Assembly (NCBI GenBank): GCA_000349905.1
Contig: KB722745.1
Span: forward strand, 279,688 to 343,687
DNA from: Volvariella volvacea V23
Lineage: Eukaryota; Basidiomycota; Agaricomycetes; Agaricales; Pluteaceae
Reading direction: 5' to 3'
Length of the DNA: 64,000 bases
Part shown: piece by piece, positions 45,019 to 58,049 of the stretch
How positions within the stretch are numbered: position 1 is the stretch's first letter
How the letters are laid out: each line of letters starts with the position of its first letter
The notes under the pieces: model-generated
Seen by the model: the letters and a program-made list of their open reading frames with translations, nothing else
Told to the model about the DNA's origin: nothing
Database searches by the model: none
Made by a program: the position numbers and the translations under genes

Positions 45019-48000
45019 TCAGAACATGTTCAGTTGGCTTGTGGGGTACATTCCCGTATATCCACCACCATTCATGATAGGATGAGTCTGCATGTTCGGG
45101 GGTGGAGGTGTGGAGTGGCTGGACATCGGCGTGCCCGCATCGGACCATGAAGGGAAACTATGCATCACGTCAACAACAACAATGATAATCAGTATTAGAA
45201 CGGGGAACTTACCCTGGCATCAACACATTGTCCCAAAAGGCCGGATTCTTCAACGCGTTCAATGCCGCAAGGGAATCCTCCTCCATACCACCATTAAAGA
45301 AACCGGCGTAATCGAAATCCCCACCAAAATGGATAGCACCAGTGCTAGTTGTAAACGTGGCTTCAGGTTGATAAATCGGGGTTGTAAACTGTTGTGAGCC
45401 TTGGACTTCGGTGCTTTGGCTAAGTGTAGCTGTTGAGGAGGTGGAAGGGCTTCCCTGAGGGAGATTGACAGCGAACGAGCCAACGGGGATACTTTGACTG
45501 AAGGTATGGGTTGTTGACTGCGGAGGTGGTTTGCTTGGTGGTTGCTGTGTGTGCAATCGGCCGGCGGTCGCTCCGTCTTTACGATGGCGTGACAGTAACC
45601 CGGCCAGGAAGCGCGCATACAGCTTAGGGGTGTGTCGGTCGTCTATCGCAATCTCGGGAGAGCTGAGAGTCTGGATAAGTCGGCCAATGAGGTCAAAAAT
45701 CTCAAGCTCTTGCTCCTTCGGTAGGAGGCTGGCAAACTCGGGCCGGAGAAGCTAGATCCAGTCAGCTGCGGATATCAACTATACCATTGAAGTAGGTAAT
45801 TACCTTCAATAAAAACGCGGACGCAAAGGATGCGAACACGAAGTGACCTAGCGCATTAGGTTAGGTCGGGAATGGTGTTGGCCAGAAGGACCAGGGTACA
45901 TACCATCTGGAGCATAGCGCATATAGCCACTTGGTGCAAGGCCGTCAATCATGTTTTTGATGACGTCTTTAGCAGAATCAAGACACTAATAAAGGACTCA
46001 GAACCCAATGTTTCTCTCCGAGTTGGGTTACATTACCTTGGTGAAGAATATCGAATTTCCAGGCTCCATACCGCGAAGGAAGGCTTGTTGGAATCCGAAA
46101 GAGAACATAACCAAGCGAGAGTATGCGACCAAGCTAGGGTAACACCGGCATAAGACCCATACAAACATTTACGACCAGAGATGACTTACAAGGGAAGGAG
46201 AGAACATCTGAATTTACAGCTACGATCTGTGCTTGATGTGAGCATAGCCATTGCGGATAGGAGAAAGATGTCTACCATCCGAATTAGAGTCTTCATCAAA
46301 TCGGCGAGACCATTCCTCGTGATAAGCAGTAAGATTGGCATCATGCGTCAAAGTAACAGTCCGGAAGTCAACACGCTAGGAAATGGCAATTTAGGCAATT
46401 TCATTTGCGTGCAACAATCAATAATACCTTATTCAATCCACTGGGCGAGGAAGGGTCGCTAAATATCTCGTCGTGGAACCGAGCAACGATTTGCAGGAGA
46501 GCTGAGTAGGCACAGAGGTGCACGTCGTACTAAATTATACAAGATCAACACCCGGAGGCCGAAATTAAATGATAGCCCTTACAGGCAGGTTATATCGCGA
46601 TTTCTTGTACCAATCCTTTGCATTGCGCAAGATGCTGAATGCAGGTCAGTAAACTCCGCGGCTGCATTTGACTAACAAGACTCACTAATCCTCCTTGATG
46701 GTGGAAGGTTTCCCGAATTGGGTGGCTGTAGAGCGATCCAAGTTATAGCATATCATCCAAACCCTAGTTCGATTGAGGATTTCGCGCTCTTGCTTTTCGG
46801 ATTGCGGTTTGATGTTGGATATTTGGTGGAGGTTAAGATCCGTTGCAATCCTACAAGAAAACTATCAACGCCTGAAAGGGTAGAATGAAATGAAATTCAC
46901 GAACCGGATAGCCAATCCTGTATACAGCCAGCTCCGATCTTCCTCCCACCGACGTGCAGGAACGGCATAGATACTCATGAGTATGTATGCCTGACAAAGT
47001 TCGACAGATTTCCAGCCGTCAATAAGGGCATTGGCCGCCGAATGTTTGGCAAAGTGCATCGCAATTGGGTATATTTCTGATTTGGCCGCATAGTACCGCG
47101 AAGAAATGGCACAGACTAGCAGGAAATGTTATCAACACTGCAATACGCAAAGTGTGCAGTGTTGACGAGTACTTACTAACTGTGAAAAGGAACGGGCACC
47201 TAGCGAATGTTGAGGCTGGGGTGTGGAGCACAGGATCCAACAACGAGATGAATGGCTAGGAGACGGACGCCAGCATAGCATCAGCAACACAGTACGCGCC
47301 CACACGACGCCATATAATGCTTACGTTAACACGGTTATAAAATCTAATGCCGAACCAGAATTAGCCAAAGACGCTCAGTTCAAGCTGCCAGACTCACATT
47401 TCAAACAGCCTGTCAACGTCTTCTGGGCCAACTAACCCATGAACCAAGATTTCGGGAGGGCTGTGTTGTTCAATGAGAGTAGCCCGAATCTCCAGATCCG
47501 TGGCGGGACCTTGTGAACAACGTGGGAATGGTCAAATGAACGGTTGAGGATCAGTCAGGTTCAACTCCTCGCTTACCAGGCATGAAATAGGTCTCGTTAG
47601 CAACGCCCTGCACATTTAAAAATTAGGAAAATCCGTCTTCCCATGCCATGCCTTCAAATGCAACTTACCACATTATCGTCGTCCAAAGTCTCCTCATTCA
47701 TGATCTCTTTCCTGAGCCTGTTCTTGCCATTTTTGATCTTACTGTTGCTCAGGCTGAGATCTGCGATCAGGTCTATTGGAACATGGAAATCTGCGGATGA
47801 TGAGTTCAAGGGATCCTGTTCATCATCTGCGTCACCGCCTTCGTCGTCCGATGGTGGAACAACGTCAATTGCTTGGTTGCTTGGCCCATCATCATCTGAT
47901 TCTTCGCCTGTGCCTGTTATTTTGGCACGAGCATCAAGCTGAAAGGCAGTAGCCCCGCCTTTGCCACCAGCGGTGCTGACGCTTGCCTGGAGGCGGTCCA

Positions 48001-51000
48001 GCCATGCAATAACATTCTTGTTGTTCTGGTCTGCGGGAGACGTAGCAAGGCGATAAGATGCTATGGACAGCGGCGTGGCAACATATGGGTTGTGGAGCTG
48101 CAGAAAACGTGTCAGTCATTCGGTATTACGGAGAAATTGGGGACTACCTGTTTGAGGAGGGACTCAATGATAGCGTCCTTCTGCCTGATCTGGGCGAGCA
48201 AGTACTCTCGTTTGCTGAAAGGGGGTGGGTTAGAACACGAGTCGTCAGAAGAACAAGTGGAAGTAGATTCTGAGTTTAGTGAAGGTAGAGACGTAAGAGA
48301 GCTCGCTGGTGAGACAGACTCCATGCTGGGGTGTGACGCAAAGCGGGCGAGCAAGTATTCGGATATTTCTCCAGACAGGTCCATCCTATAAAGGTTCTCT
48401 ATATCACGCCCCTAGGAGCAACCCTCGATCTACATCGACGGCCAGATCGGGAATGACAACGCATCTCTCAGAGATCTCCCCCCGCGTCACAGAACCGGCG
48501 AAACATAATAACAAGGGCAATGTAACAGAAATCAGACTTACTTTGGTCCCGTCCTTAGTTTGCGCCCCTCAACAATACAAGCATGACCACTTGATCTACA
48601 GCGTCTGCAGGTATCATCCCTCGGTGGAAACTCGCACTTCATCTAACCGGTTGTAATTTTCATGTGTGATTACAATACCGGCATACCAGAGCAAGTCAAG
48701 AAAACTCGGATTAGCATTTTTGCTCCGGCGAAGATGGAGGGTATGAAATGAAGACATAAGGACAGGTAAACGGACCGAAAAATGAGGCGAAGGGGTAGCG
48801 AAAATGTTGGACGCAGAAGACGTCATGAGGGGGAGGCAATCCAAGGAATGCACACAAAATGAGCATTATTGCACAAAAACTTGTGCGGAGAATTGGTGAG
48901 GCAGCGAAGCACCGACCGCGTTCTCATGCCCCCTGTCATAGGTACCCAACCGGGATCAGAAAGAGCCAAGACTCGTACCTTAAGCCTCTTGCAGTGAGAG
49001 CATGCTCCAGATCTGTATTGGACATATGAATGAGGTATGGTCAGGTGTGGATATCGAAGAACCATTCGGAGAGATCATAACCCCGGCGCGCGTATTGGGT
49101 CAAGTGGCAGTGTCCGGCGGTATTCAAACCAATGCAAGACGTGATTACGCGACAAGCCGTAACAACCAGAGATCACAACGCAGTTGAGAGGCGTGTGCGT
49201 GCATATCATCGTTTTAGTGTAGTCGGGCGGGGTGGCCGGGGCACAGAACGTTTGAAGTGTGTTGCAGATATGGTGCATCGCAGTGTCCCGAAATGGTATA
49301 AAGTTCCCAGGATCACGGGAATATCGGACATGAATGTTGTCCGCATGCGCAGCGTCGGCCGGGACGTCGGTGGCAGGAATTCCGCGAACAAACGACGAGC
49401 GGTCGGAGTGGTGAAAGACGACGTCGAGAGTTACACAAATGACGAAAAAAAAGGCGATTACGTCAGGCACAGAGGATCCAATATAGTTCCGATGATGGTC
49501 AAAGTGCACAGAAAGCGCCGGGTAACGGAGGGGTTGTGTGGTACAAAAGAATGGAGGTTGATTGCATTCACGAGTCATCCCGTTCGCGTTCACCGGGGGT
49601 GTTGAGACCAGCAAGGCGATACAACCGCGAAGGCAGAGCAAGAGGTGAGAGAATCCATGGCATTAGGCGTTAAATTCACGGTCATATGAACCCAGGTAGT
49701 GCAAGCGAGAATGGAATGGAAAAAAATAAAATAGATCAGTTAGCGTTGGGCATTCCAGAACAAAGTAAGATTCCGTCAAAGGCGGACGTGAGAGGGCAAT
49801 TGTGCCCTTCATCGCGCCTGAATGAAGACGGGTGTGCATGGTCAAGTTATTAAACACTTACAACCTTTGGGGGTTTGCTTTTCCAGGGCGTTCAACACCC
49901 AAGCCACCTACACCGACGGTTATTCCACCGTTTCCAGTGGGGTATGGGACATCGTCCTCACCCTCACCCTCCTCCTCGCTACTGCTTTGACTTATCTGGA
50001 ACATCTCACCCCCAGACGCTGAATGGTTTGTTTCTCTCTTTCGTTTCTTTGTGACCCGAGAAACAGAGGTTGTGGGAGCTTGGGCAGCAGAAGGATTGAC
50101 CTGCGGTTCCTGTGGGCTCGCCTTGAATCGAACCTGTCTTGCGACTATAGCAACATCTTGGGATCGCGATTTCGTGACGGAGCCATTCGCTTTGCTACCA
50201 CTGGCCGAACGACCAGTTCGAGAAGATCTGTCTCGCTTTTTGGCCCCACGAGAGGGATTAACAGGCGCTGGCTGACGAGGTTGCTGTATGACCTGCTGCG
50301 GTTTTTCTGTAGACTTTTCTTGCGCGACTGCCGGTTTCGTTTGTTGGGGTGGTTGTGGCTGTGGCTGATGTATTACTGGCCGGGCCTGGCCTTGGGTCTG
50401 GGGTTGCAATGGGACGTTATGCTGTGCTTGCTTGGATTGTTGGGGATTCTGTTGATAGCTAGTAATCGGGTTTGCAGTCTGTGTAGTCTGTGACGTCGCA
50501 GGCGGGATGTAGCTGTGCGCCTGAGTTTGTCGGTGTTGTGGCGGCGGCTGGTGTGCCGCCCTCGGTGCAAATGTTGACGGAGGCAAGTTTATTGCTCCGA
50601 TCATCGAGGTTGTCGGCATCGAGGATATAGCCTCAGCATATGGGGCGCTCGTGTGCTGAGTACCGTATTGATTCGCCACCGGGTTGTATTGAATAGACCC
50701 TTGATTGTTATGGTGAGTTGCGCCTTGCCCGTACGTCTCCTGTACGACTACATGGTACGAGCCCTGACTTCCAAAGGCATCCCACCATTGCTGATATTGT
50801 TGCAAATCGTTGTCCAGAAGGCGCTGGCTTGAGCTACTGGAATCGTAAAATGTTGATGTCGGGCCGATCATGGAGGATGTGCTGGCAGGATGTCCGTGGT
50901 TCTCGAACCCTAAGGATTCGTCCTTCAGCGAACCAGCTTGGATATAAGGCCACGAGATATCAGAGGGGGCTAGTGCAAGACTGGGATTCGAAGGGGATGC

Positions 51001-51237
51001 GCGCTCGGAGTGTACAGTCGGCGCTGGTCCTTAATGACATCCTTGTCAGCTCGTTCAAGGTCACGGCAGGTTCAGGACCTCCAACTACAGGTGCCATCGC
51101 GAAATCGAAGGCAGCGGAAGCAACTCACCCTCAGTGTACCCAACGTATCCCCCTTGCGATTCAGTGACTCCTGGCGAGATGTTTTGACTATCTGAGCCAC
51201 CGGGGCCAACATTTCCTTGGTACGTGGACGAGTGCAT
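45019..51237 (-). CDS. Zn2Cys6 fungal transcription factor with Gln-rich N-terminus
   Basis: A large multi-exon gene. The N-terminus (MHSSTYQGNVGPGG, then SLALAPSDISWPYIQ) leads to a Gln/Pro-rich region (about 50500-50800) and a basic stretch VTKKRKRE that may be a nuclear signal. An acidic run (SSSEEEGEGEDDV) follows. The Zn cluster is split by splicing: SGACSHCKRLK (exon 49011-48978) joins MKCEFPPRDDTCRRCRSSGH and ACIVEGRK (48642-48542), giving C-x2-C-x6-C-x8-C-x2-C-x6-C. Then KREYLLAQIRQKDAIIESLL forms a short coiled coil, followed by LHNPYVATPLS and an acidic linker. The fungal_trans-like middle region lies in 47.5-45.6 kb, and the C-terminus ends GMYPTSQLNMF. Two introns, 850 and 327 nt, are long for this genome. 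It should be a nuclear DNA-binding regulator; targets unknown. Confidence 0.87.
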
Positions 51238-53837
51238 GTTAGTTAGTACTGGTATTGGACAAAGAGAATCTATGGTGTTAAGTATAACAGGCAGTCGTAT
51301 GGCTCTGATGGAGAATTGTTCTCACATTGAGGAAAGGGTCAGTCGGTGGTAGCAATGTACCGATGTATGTGGGGAGACTTAGAACAGGGAGGGGACGCTC
51401 GGAGTGAATGGATTTGAACTTGTCAGGCTATATCCGGTGCCCAATGCTTCTTGTAGGAATAATTCTGCCCTGCCGAGCAAAGTGCGCTGTACTAGTTTCG
51501 TATCAGATCTCTTTATACCGCAACGGTTCTCGTCATAGTCTGCCCCAAGGTTTTGTCCCCCTAGTGCCACGGTACCTTTGCTGTCTGCTTAGCAGCGCCA
51601 CATTATTGTCTACCATGACTTAGTTCATTGACTCCTCATATTATAATCTCAAGTCCGACACAGCTGCAGCTCTCCTGTACACGCTTGACGCCATATCAGG
51701 AATTGTCGTCGGGCACGTGGGCTCTAGAGGACCCTATTTACTGATATAGAATTGACCCGAATGTGCAAGCCAATGGCTTTCGATGAACGCATCTACGGCT
51801 AGTGGAGCAGAAGCATTGCTAGAACGAGCACCTCTGAGTAGCTTGCTGTGCCCCAAGATAACCTCGTGATGGAATTTTGCAGTGTTTTCCCCGACGGAAT
51901 CGCTAATTTAGCTGCAAATGCTTCCACTTCCATAAGACCTTTCAGAACCCATCATTAATCTATCATTCGACCCCTAGGATCAGGCTGATCAAAGGCAGGT
52001 GATTGGCTTGAAAGGTTTCGATTCACCTTGCTTGATTGAGGATTTATATTGAAATTAATGGCAAACATCAATAGTGAATGCCGCTCAAATGGCCTTGGCA
52101 GAATGTTTGATTCCATGAACAACCAGGAGGAGTCATACGGATATAAGAGGTGTGGGACAGGACGACTACCTGTCAGGATGAGTCCTTGTCTGCGTGGGAG
52201 GCACAGCAAACCCACGTTGAATAATTCACGGGAGCTATGAGTAGACTAACCCAAAATACCTTCAGCAGGATGGGTTCATCAGCCATCCTTCCAGAATCAC
52301 GTACTACCACCTCAGTCGCAGCAATCGCCTGTTGAATTTCGGAGGTTGGGCATCCACACGCCTGGTCTATGCACTGCAAGAGCTTTCGTGCTTACTTGAA
52401 ACTGATGACTAACTCCTTACAATTATCCAGCGTTCAGGCCTTGAGGCTTTGCTCGGTCAGCTTGAGCAATCATAATGCGTGCTGAAGTCCATTTGGAATG
52501 GCCTCGGAAAAATGACCCTTAAGGAGGAACGGCAAGAGCCTATTTGTTCTCAAGTTGGAAGTGGGAATTGCCTGCTATTTCATGCGCGCACCTCGAGGAT
52601 TTTGGGGGAGGCTGGCCCTCGCTGCCTTATCGATCGGCTGTGCGCCTGACGCCCTGTGTGCCAGCGATGGACACAACCAAACTACAGGGTACGCTAGAAA
52701 GGTAATGATAAGATTTTGGCTATCGCAATTCTTTTACTTGAAGGCCTCATGCACTCGGACTGTTAATCCGTTATCAAGGAACCCGAGAGAAGTTAATAAA
52801 GGCAATTACTTATAGGACTAGGCACTCACAACAGGGTTGGCATCCTCTGGGCATGTAAAATAAGGGATGTAGTGGTCTCGTCGTGGTCGAGATGTCTGGA
52901 GCACGTCCGCTATTACCCCATTGGACGCTGGGTCAAGAAGTATCCCCTCCCTGATAACGCAAGAACATCAGCACTTAACGTCAATCTAGGTAGTGGAGTA
53001 AGATCGAGCATGACCCTCGTTTTGAGATTAACATGGAGCAATATCTGCCTCGGAACTTCTATTAGAGAAAAGATGGGCGTTTCCTTCCAAGTTCACCCGG
53101 AGGCAATCTTTCCGATTGCCTAACAAAAGATTAGGTTGAACTAGCGCTCAAGGTGCTACAAGTAATGATCTGCATGAGTTCTAGCACGAGGTGAGAAATC
53201 GAAGAAATACTGCAGATTAACAGACGATTTTCTAAGCCATCAAGAAGAGAAGTGCCCACTTCTGCGACGTACGGGGTATATTTGCTAAGCCACATGGTAG
53301 TTATGGTGACGGCCCATTCTACCTATATGACGCCCCGAGGAGAAAGAGCCTAATAGGCTACCATACAACAGCAGGAGCAGATATCACCGGTGATGATTAG
53401 GCTAGAAGCCACATGAGCTGCCAACTGTCACCCACAAAGCATCGTTAAAGCCGTGGAAGGGTAGCTAACGCGCATGTTTATTCGGTGATGGCTCATCTAG
53501 CACTGTTCGACGTCTGTCTGCTAAGATGCTCGAGTCCCGTGCTGTTGAGCGGTAGGGTAGAAGCCGAAGCTCCGACCAAAATTCTCGGTGCTTGCCGCCG
53601 ACATGGCTTTAGGCTGGAGTTTGACGGGCGCGACGATGCCGATTCTAAGGGTACGTGTTCACTAATCCATACAACAGCTAGTTCAAGGCATACAGCATAA
53701 AGAGATACACGCGATACATCAGAACATACAAAATACAGAGCACCTGCTCGTCACCGGCCAACCCAATGCAACTATGGCAGTGCCACAGTGGTTGACGTCT
53801 GCCTGACGCCGCGCCAACCAATCCGAAATGAATGAAT
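51238..53837. other. 2.6-kb gene-poor interval
   Basis: Upstream of the large regulator. Only short frames (under about 90 codons) with no motif are seen on either strand. A long promoter for a regulatory gene is plausible, but no specific site is supported. Confidence 0.4.
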
Positions 53838-55151
53838 TCATGGTCTCCAGACAGGGGTCTTCTTTCCCATAGAGCCCGGTTTTGAGGGAAACCCCGCCTT
53901 TGTCCCTCTCAGGACTTCAGGGGGCATCGAATGACGACGAAGACGCGCATCCGCGGAGCATGCTCTGTTGTCGGGAGTGACAGGCTTGCAGCATTCTCGC
54001 ACGCGAACACTGCTGCCTGTGGATATACACGTCGCAGTCGATATCTCTGACACCATGGTAATGTCCTCGTCCACTCCCTCCTCGTCTTCGGGAATCGTAC
54101 TTGATGGAAAACGTAACGGGACACCGTCTTCTTTGGAACTTTCCAACTTCTCGAATAGCGCCTGCTCCAACTCGTTGGCTAGTTCCTGCTCCACCAACTT
54201 CGCTTCCTGCCCTAGCCGCAGTTTCTGATTTTCTCTGACAACTGCCCCATAATCCTGCATCCATTCGTTGTTCAGTTCGTCAAGTTGTCGTTGGTGTTCC
54301 TGCTTGAGAGCCAGCAGTTGTCGTTTTCCTTCCTCGACCTCTTGAGTTAGATCCTCCACCGAACCCTTAACAGGCCCAATAACCATCTCCTCCTTCATCT
54401 CAGCCACGGCCTGCTTCATAGATTGCACGACTTCGCCGATCCCTGAGTACGTATTCGCTTCGTTCAAGATGAACCCTTTCATCACTTTTTGCAATCTCCA
54501 AACGTTATTGGCCAGCAAGAGCCTTTCGCAGAACGCATTGAAGACGCCTTCTTGAGCTGCCTGTCCTTTCGATTCCAGCTCAACCTGTAAGCGCTTGATC
54601 TCCCTTTCCTGCCTCCAGATGTGATTCGACGTCAAAAGTCGCTCGCAGAGCTCCAAGAAAGCTGGACTCCCTCGGCAGTTGTGCAGTGCTCGGACATCAA
54701 AGCCCATTCGACTTGCCGAGCGTAGAAAGTCTTTGTATCGAGCTCTCTGTGCCTGCTCGACATGCTCGGTACGAGATTGTACGATAGGGGGAAGGGACTT
54801 TTGTGAGAGTGAGCGATACTGCAGCTTGAGCTGCTTGGATCGTCGGGGTATGGACAGGTAACGTTCCAGCTCGTTGAGATCCTTGATGAGATGACCAGCT
54901 TTACCAGCTAGATTAGAGACGAGCTCGGATCCGTTTTGCGGTGAGACGACAACTTCATTGATGGACGTTGCTGAACGTGTTGTTTTGAGCCGTAAGACGA
55001 CGTCTACAATGACGAAAGCCAGGATTAGAGAAAGGAGAGTGATGGTCCATAGCCGAGAATCGCCAGCGCTCTGGGACAATGGCACCGATGTAAGATGCCA
55101 ACGGGAGGAATGGCCGAGTGATACGATGAACTGGGGGATGAAGTCCATCAC
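53838..55151 (-). CDS. Membrane-anchored coiled-coil protein of unknown function
   Basis: Single frame of 437 codons. One hydrophobic helix lies at about residues 33-52 (LWTITLLSLILAFVIVDVVL) near the N-terminus. The rest is soluble. Heptad-like coiled coils run from about 85-115 (LIKDLNELERYLSI), 175-200 (WRQEREIKRLQVELESKGQA) and 240-335 (VVQSMKQAVAEMKEEM...LLALKQEHQRQLDELNNEW...). Two similar segments, FLELCERLLTSNHIWRQERE and FNAFCERLLLANNVWRLQKV, form an internal repeat. The tail is acidic, then Ser/Pro and basic. It could be an organelle tether or scaffold. I do not recognise the family. No intron is needed. Confidence 0.7.
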   Translation of the reverse strand: MMDFIPQFIVSLGHSSRWHLTSVPLSQSAGDSRLWTITLLSLILAFVIVDVVLRLKTTRSATSINEVVVSPQNGSELVSNLAGKAGHLIKDLNELERYLSIPRRSKQLKLQYRSLSQKSLPPIVQSRTEHVEQAQRARYKDFLRSASRMGFDVRALHNCRGSPAFLELCERLLTSNHIWRQEREIKRLQVELESKGQAAQEGVFNAFCERLLLANNVWRLQKVMKGFILNEANTYSGIGEVVQSMKQAVAEMKEEMVIGPVKGSVEDLTQEVEEGKRQLLALKQEHQRQLDELNNEWMQDYGAVVRENQKLRLGQEAKLVEQELANELEQALFEKLESSKEDGVPLRFPSSTIPEDEEGVDEDITMVSEISTATCISTGSSVRVRECCKPVTPDNRACSADARLRRHSMPPEVLRGTKAGFPSKPGSMGKKTPVWRP

Positions 55152-55923
55152 TACCTGATAGGCTTACACCGCTGGAGCCGATATCGCAAGGTGATGGACT
55201 GGGAAGAACAGAGGGGTGAGGACCAAAGATTTGAATTTCTGACCTTCCGACGTCACCTCTCCGTCTCGCTTATAACGTCAAATCCCTTCCCGCCTTCGTC
55301 CCTCCCGAATCTGTTGTCCTCGAGGTTGCCTCGAGCAGATGAGGTTTCCCTGGGTGAGTGGGTATCCTGGGATGAAGGTTGCTGACTCCTAGGTTTGATG
55401 CATTATCGTCATGACTGGATAGATCTTTTTGGTGGTCATAGGGCATACGATCCAGCCAATGATGATCTGGCATCGGGGAATTGTATCAACCATGCGCAAA
55501 ACACGAGGCTTGCACACAGGCAACGCACAAGCTCGTCCCTGAATCCCTGATGTGTTGTCATAGCCCAGAATCATGTGATCATAGGCGACCTCGACTGCGT
55601 TCAATTCATGCAATGTTCACAAACGACGCGATATGGGGGAAGCAAGACATTGTCCTTGCTGTCGTGGAGGCAAACAATGTAGACTGCTTGGCCAGGCCGA
55701 GCCTGGTGAATCCTTGTTTTGATCACATTGGGAAACAAGTAAATGTCTTGTTTTACGTTACACAAAACACGACCGGCATTACTTTTGGCTGTGGTTTAAG
55801 AACGAAGAAAAATAAATGCTGACATGATTGTTATATGTACTCCTAAACTACATTATGCTTGGCATATAGCGACAAGGGTATATAAATAAGTGTATCACAT
55901 TGTCTTTGTGCTGGTCACGACCA
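55152..55923. other. Intergenic
   Basis: About 770 bp between the coiled-coil gene's start and the F-box gene's stop. A short plus-strand frame at 55481-55822 shows no motif. Confidence 0.4.
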
Positions 55924-58049
55924 TTAAATAAGGGAGGGAATATAATGACCAAGGACTTTGTCAACTCTGTGCGATGACGACTCGCCACCTGTAGCCGGAT
56001 CGTATCCGCTGAAGGATATACTAGACAATTTGCATCCATGGGGATTAACGTGTCTCAGACGCCTTTTAGCTCCCCCCTTGAACTGGTTCTGACGCCGGGA
56101 AAAACATAAAAATTGGTCCACCACAGACGAAGATGCGATGTGCTTACCCACTGTTCTTCTGTATCCCACCAAGAAAGCGTGTCGTTCTCGACGATATATT
56201 TGTATTGCCATTCTAGGTGCTCTAGTGCTGGTAGCCAGTGAAGTAGCTCGTCAATCATCTTGGAAGACAATGTATCTGTCCTCAGCGACAAGCTCTTCAG
56301 TTTTGCAGCACTTTGATTCTGTCGATTATCCAGATCCCCTGGAGAACCCTCACTGGCCCTGCAAGCAAGCGGCCCCAATTGAGCATAGAATTCCTGCTCG
56401 GTGAGGAATGGCTCCCATATCCTCAAAGTCTCCAGCGTCCCCGCAAAGCTGCTCAGGTCGGCTTTGATGGCCACACTAGGCTCGAATTTATGACTTTGTA
56501 GGTTGATCTCGAGGTGGCGTAATTTCGGAAGCTTGATTAACGGTAGCTCTGCGCTGATGAAATGGTCGTACGCCGAGTCGCACCGCCTCTGCCAATAGAG
56601 CACTCGCGGATCGTACGCTGGGAAGGCTGGTTTATGAAGCGTCGAACTATGGAATGTGGGAGAGACCGTGGTGTAGGGACCGACGCTTAACGTTTCTAAT
56701 GTTGCTGCGTGCCTCGAGATGAAACTGGGGATCGCCTTCGGGTCGTGAATGATAAGGCGGGATATATCTATGATAATGGACAGTTCTTTCAAGTTGGGAT
56801 AGTAATGAGAGTCCGAGAGGAAGAGGTTTGTCAAGTCGAAGAAGTGGGCAGAAGCGATATGAAAGGATTCGAGTGTTGAGGAGAAGAGCAAGAACATAGG
56901 AAGGAGACATTCCTGAACTACATCGCGATCTCCGTTTGGGCGAGCGTGGGTGATGGTCAAGGAAAACCGCTGGAGTTGAGATAATGGAAGATCCGTGGAT
57001 AGTGGGTGTTTACGTTGCTGGGAAGCACTCATAGTCGAGGTGGTGAGAAGGGGTGGGGTAATTATGGATATAACTTCGGTGCTTGCGCGAATGGACAAGT
57101 CTCGCAGCCGTGGACCCAGAAAGACCCAGAGGTCGCAAGCACGATTTCCCAGGACATCCGGCGCTGGTAACGAGGATTGTATGAAATCTAATCGTAAAAG
57201 CGTGACATTGGTGAAGCGATTCAAAGTCTCTCCTAAGTGTTCATGAAAATGAAAATCATGAGATCTCCTCCGTAAAGGCTTTTCTATAGCAAGGGTCGAC
57301 GAAGGAACATTCGGTAGCTCCTCTGTCGTACTGTCGGACACACCAATCAACTTCTTCATGAGCGTCGAGGACAAAATTCTGGCCAGCCAGGGCTGAGGTA
57401 CATCAGGGGAAGAAGGTTGTTCGCACTTCGCTGTGTGGTCCACGCGATGTGAAGGGAGCCTGCGAAATCGAATGCTCAGTTCTTGGGCGCATTGAGGTAA
57501 GGATTCCAGTCCTCCGAGAATGTGCCTAAGGATGCAGAAGGATTCAGGGCAGTTGTCTCGATAACTGGACTGACAGTCTGACCTCTTCAGAACGCAACAC
57601 TCCTCCACCGTCCTTGCACAAATCTTGGTCAAATCACGAGAATCGGTGATATTCGGGTCCACCGTGCTGTTGTTGTCAGGTGCTCCAAATTGCTTCCAAG
57701 GACTGGTCGTGCCCAGTTCCACGTCCACCTCCATTACATGATATAAAACCTTCACACCGAGGCTCGTCAGCAGAGGGCTGAGTCCTATCACCTTCTCCGC
57801 GTCGTCGTGAAGTAATGCCCATTCTTTGTGCTTTAGAATATGGGAGGGAACAAACCCCGCTAATCCAGTAACCCCGCCAAACTCGTCGTTGCTGTCATGG
57901 GCAGACACGCGTTGTCGAGGAGGAAGAAACGACAAAATGTGTAGCCATATCTCGGGAGGGATGGAGTGGATGATCGACGCTTGCTGTGGCTGGAGTGAAG
58001 CGCTTTGTGGACAAAGCCGCATCGTAGCAAGGGTGGGTTGGCTCAACAA
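55924..58049 (-). CDS. Large F-box-type protein
   Basis: Two exons: 58049-56148 and, after a 59-nt intron, 56088-55924, giving about 688 residues. Without the intron the frame would end 31 codons past the donor, at 56055, but the spliced frame continues through GTAAGC...GTCAG into QFKGGAKRRLRHVNPHG. An F-box-like segment is at residues 27-42 (IIHSIPPEIWLHILSFLPP). Leu-rich stretches follow, for example VTLLRLDFIQSSL, LRDLSIRAS, LKELSIIIDISRLII, LRHLEINLQSH and LKSLSLRTDTL, consistent with an irregular LRR adaptor. Two upstream ATGs exist (58049 and 58022); the second opens into MRLCPQSASLQ. It should bind Skp1 in an SCF ubiquitin ligase. The substrate is unknown. Confidence 0.78.

Noticed and set aside
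49132..49605. 157-codon plus-strand frame inside the long intron of the regulator
   Set aside because: No motif, and an even longer minus-strand frame overlaps it; kept only as a remark on the intron.
50023..50493. Plus-strand frame opposite the Gln-rich region
   Set aside because: Leu/Arg-rich antisense of CAG/CAA repeats; a shadow.
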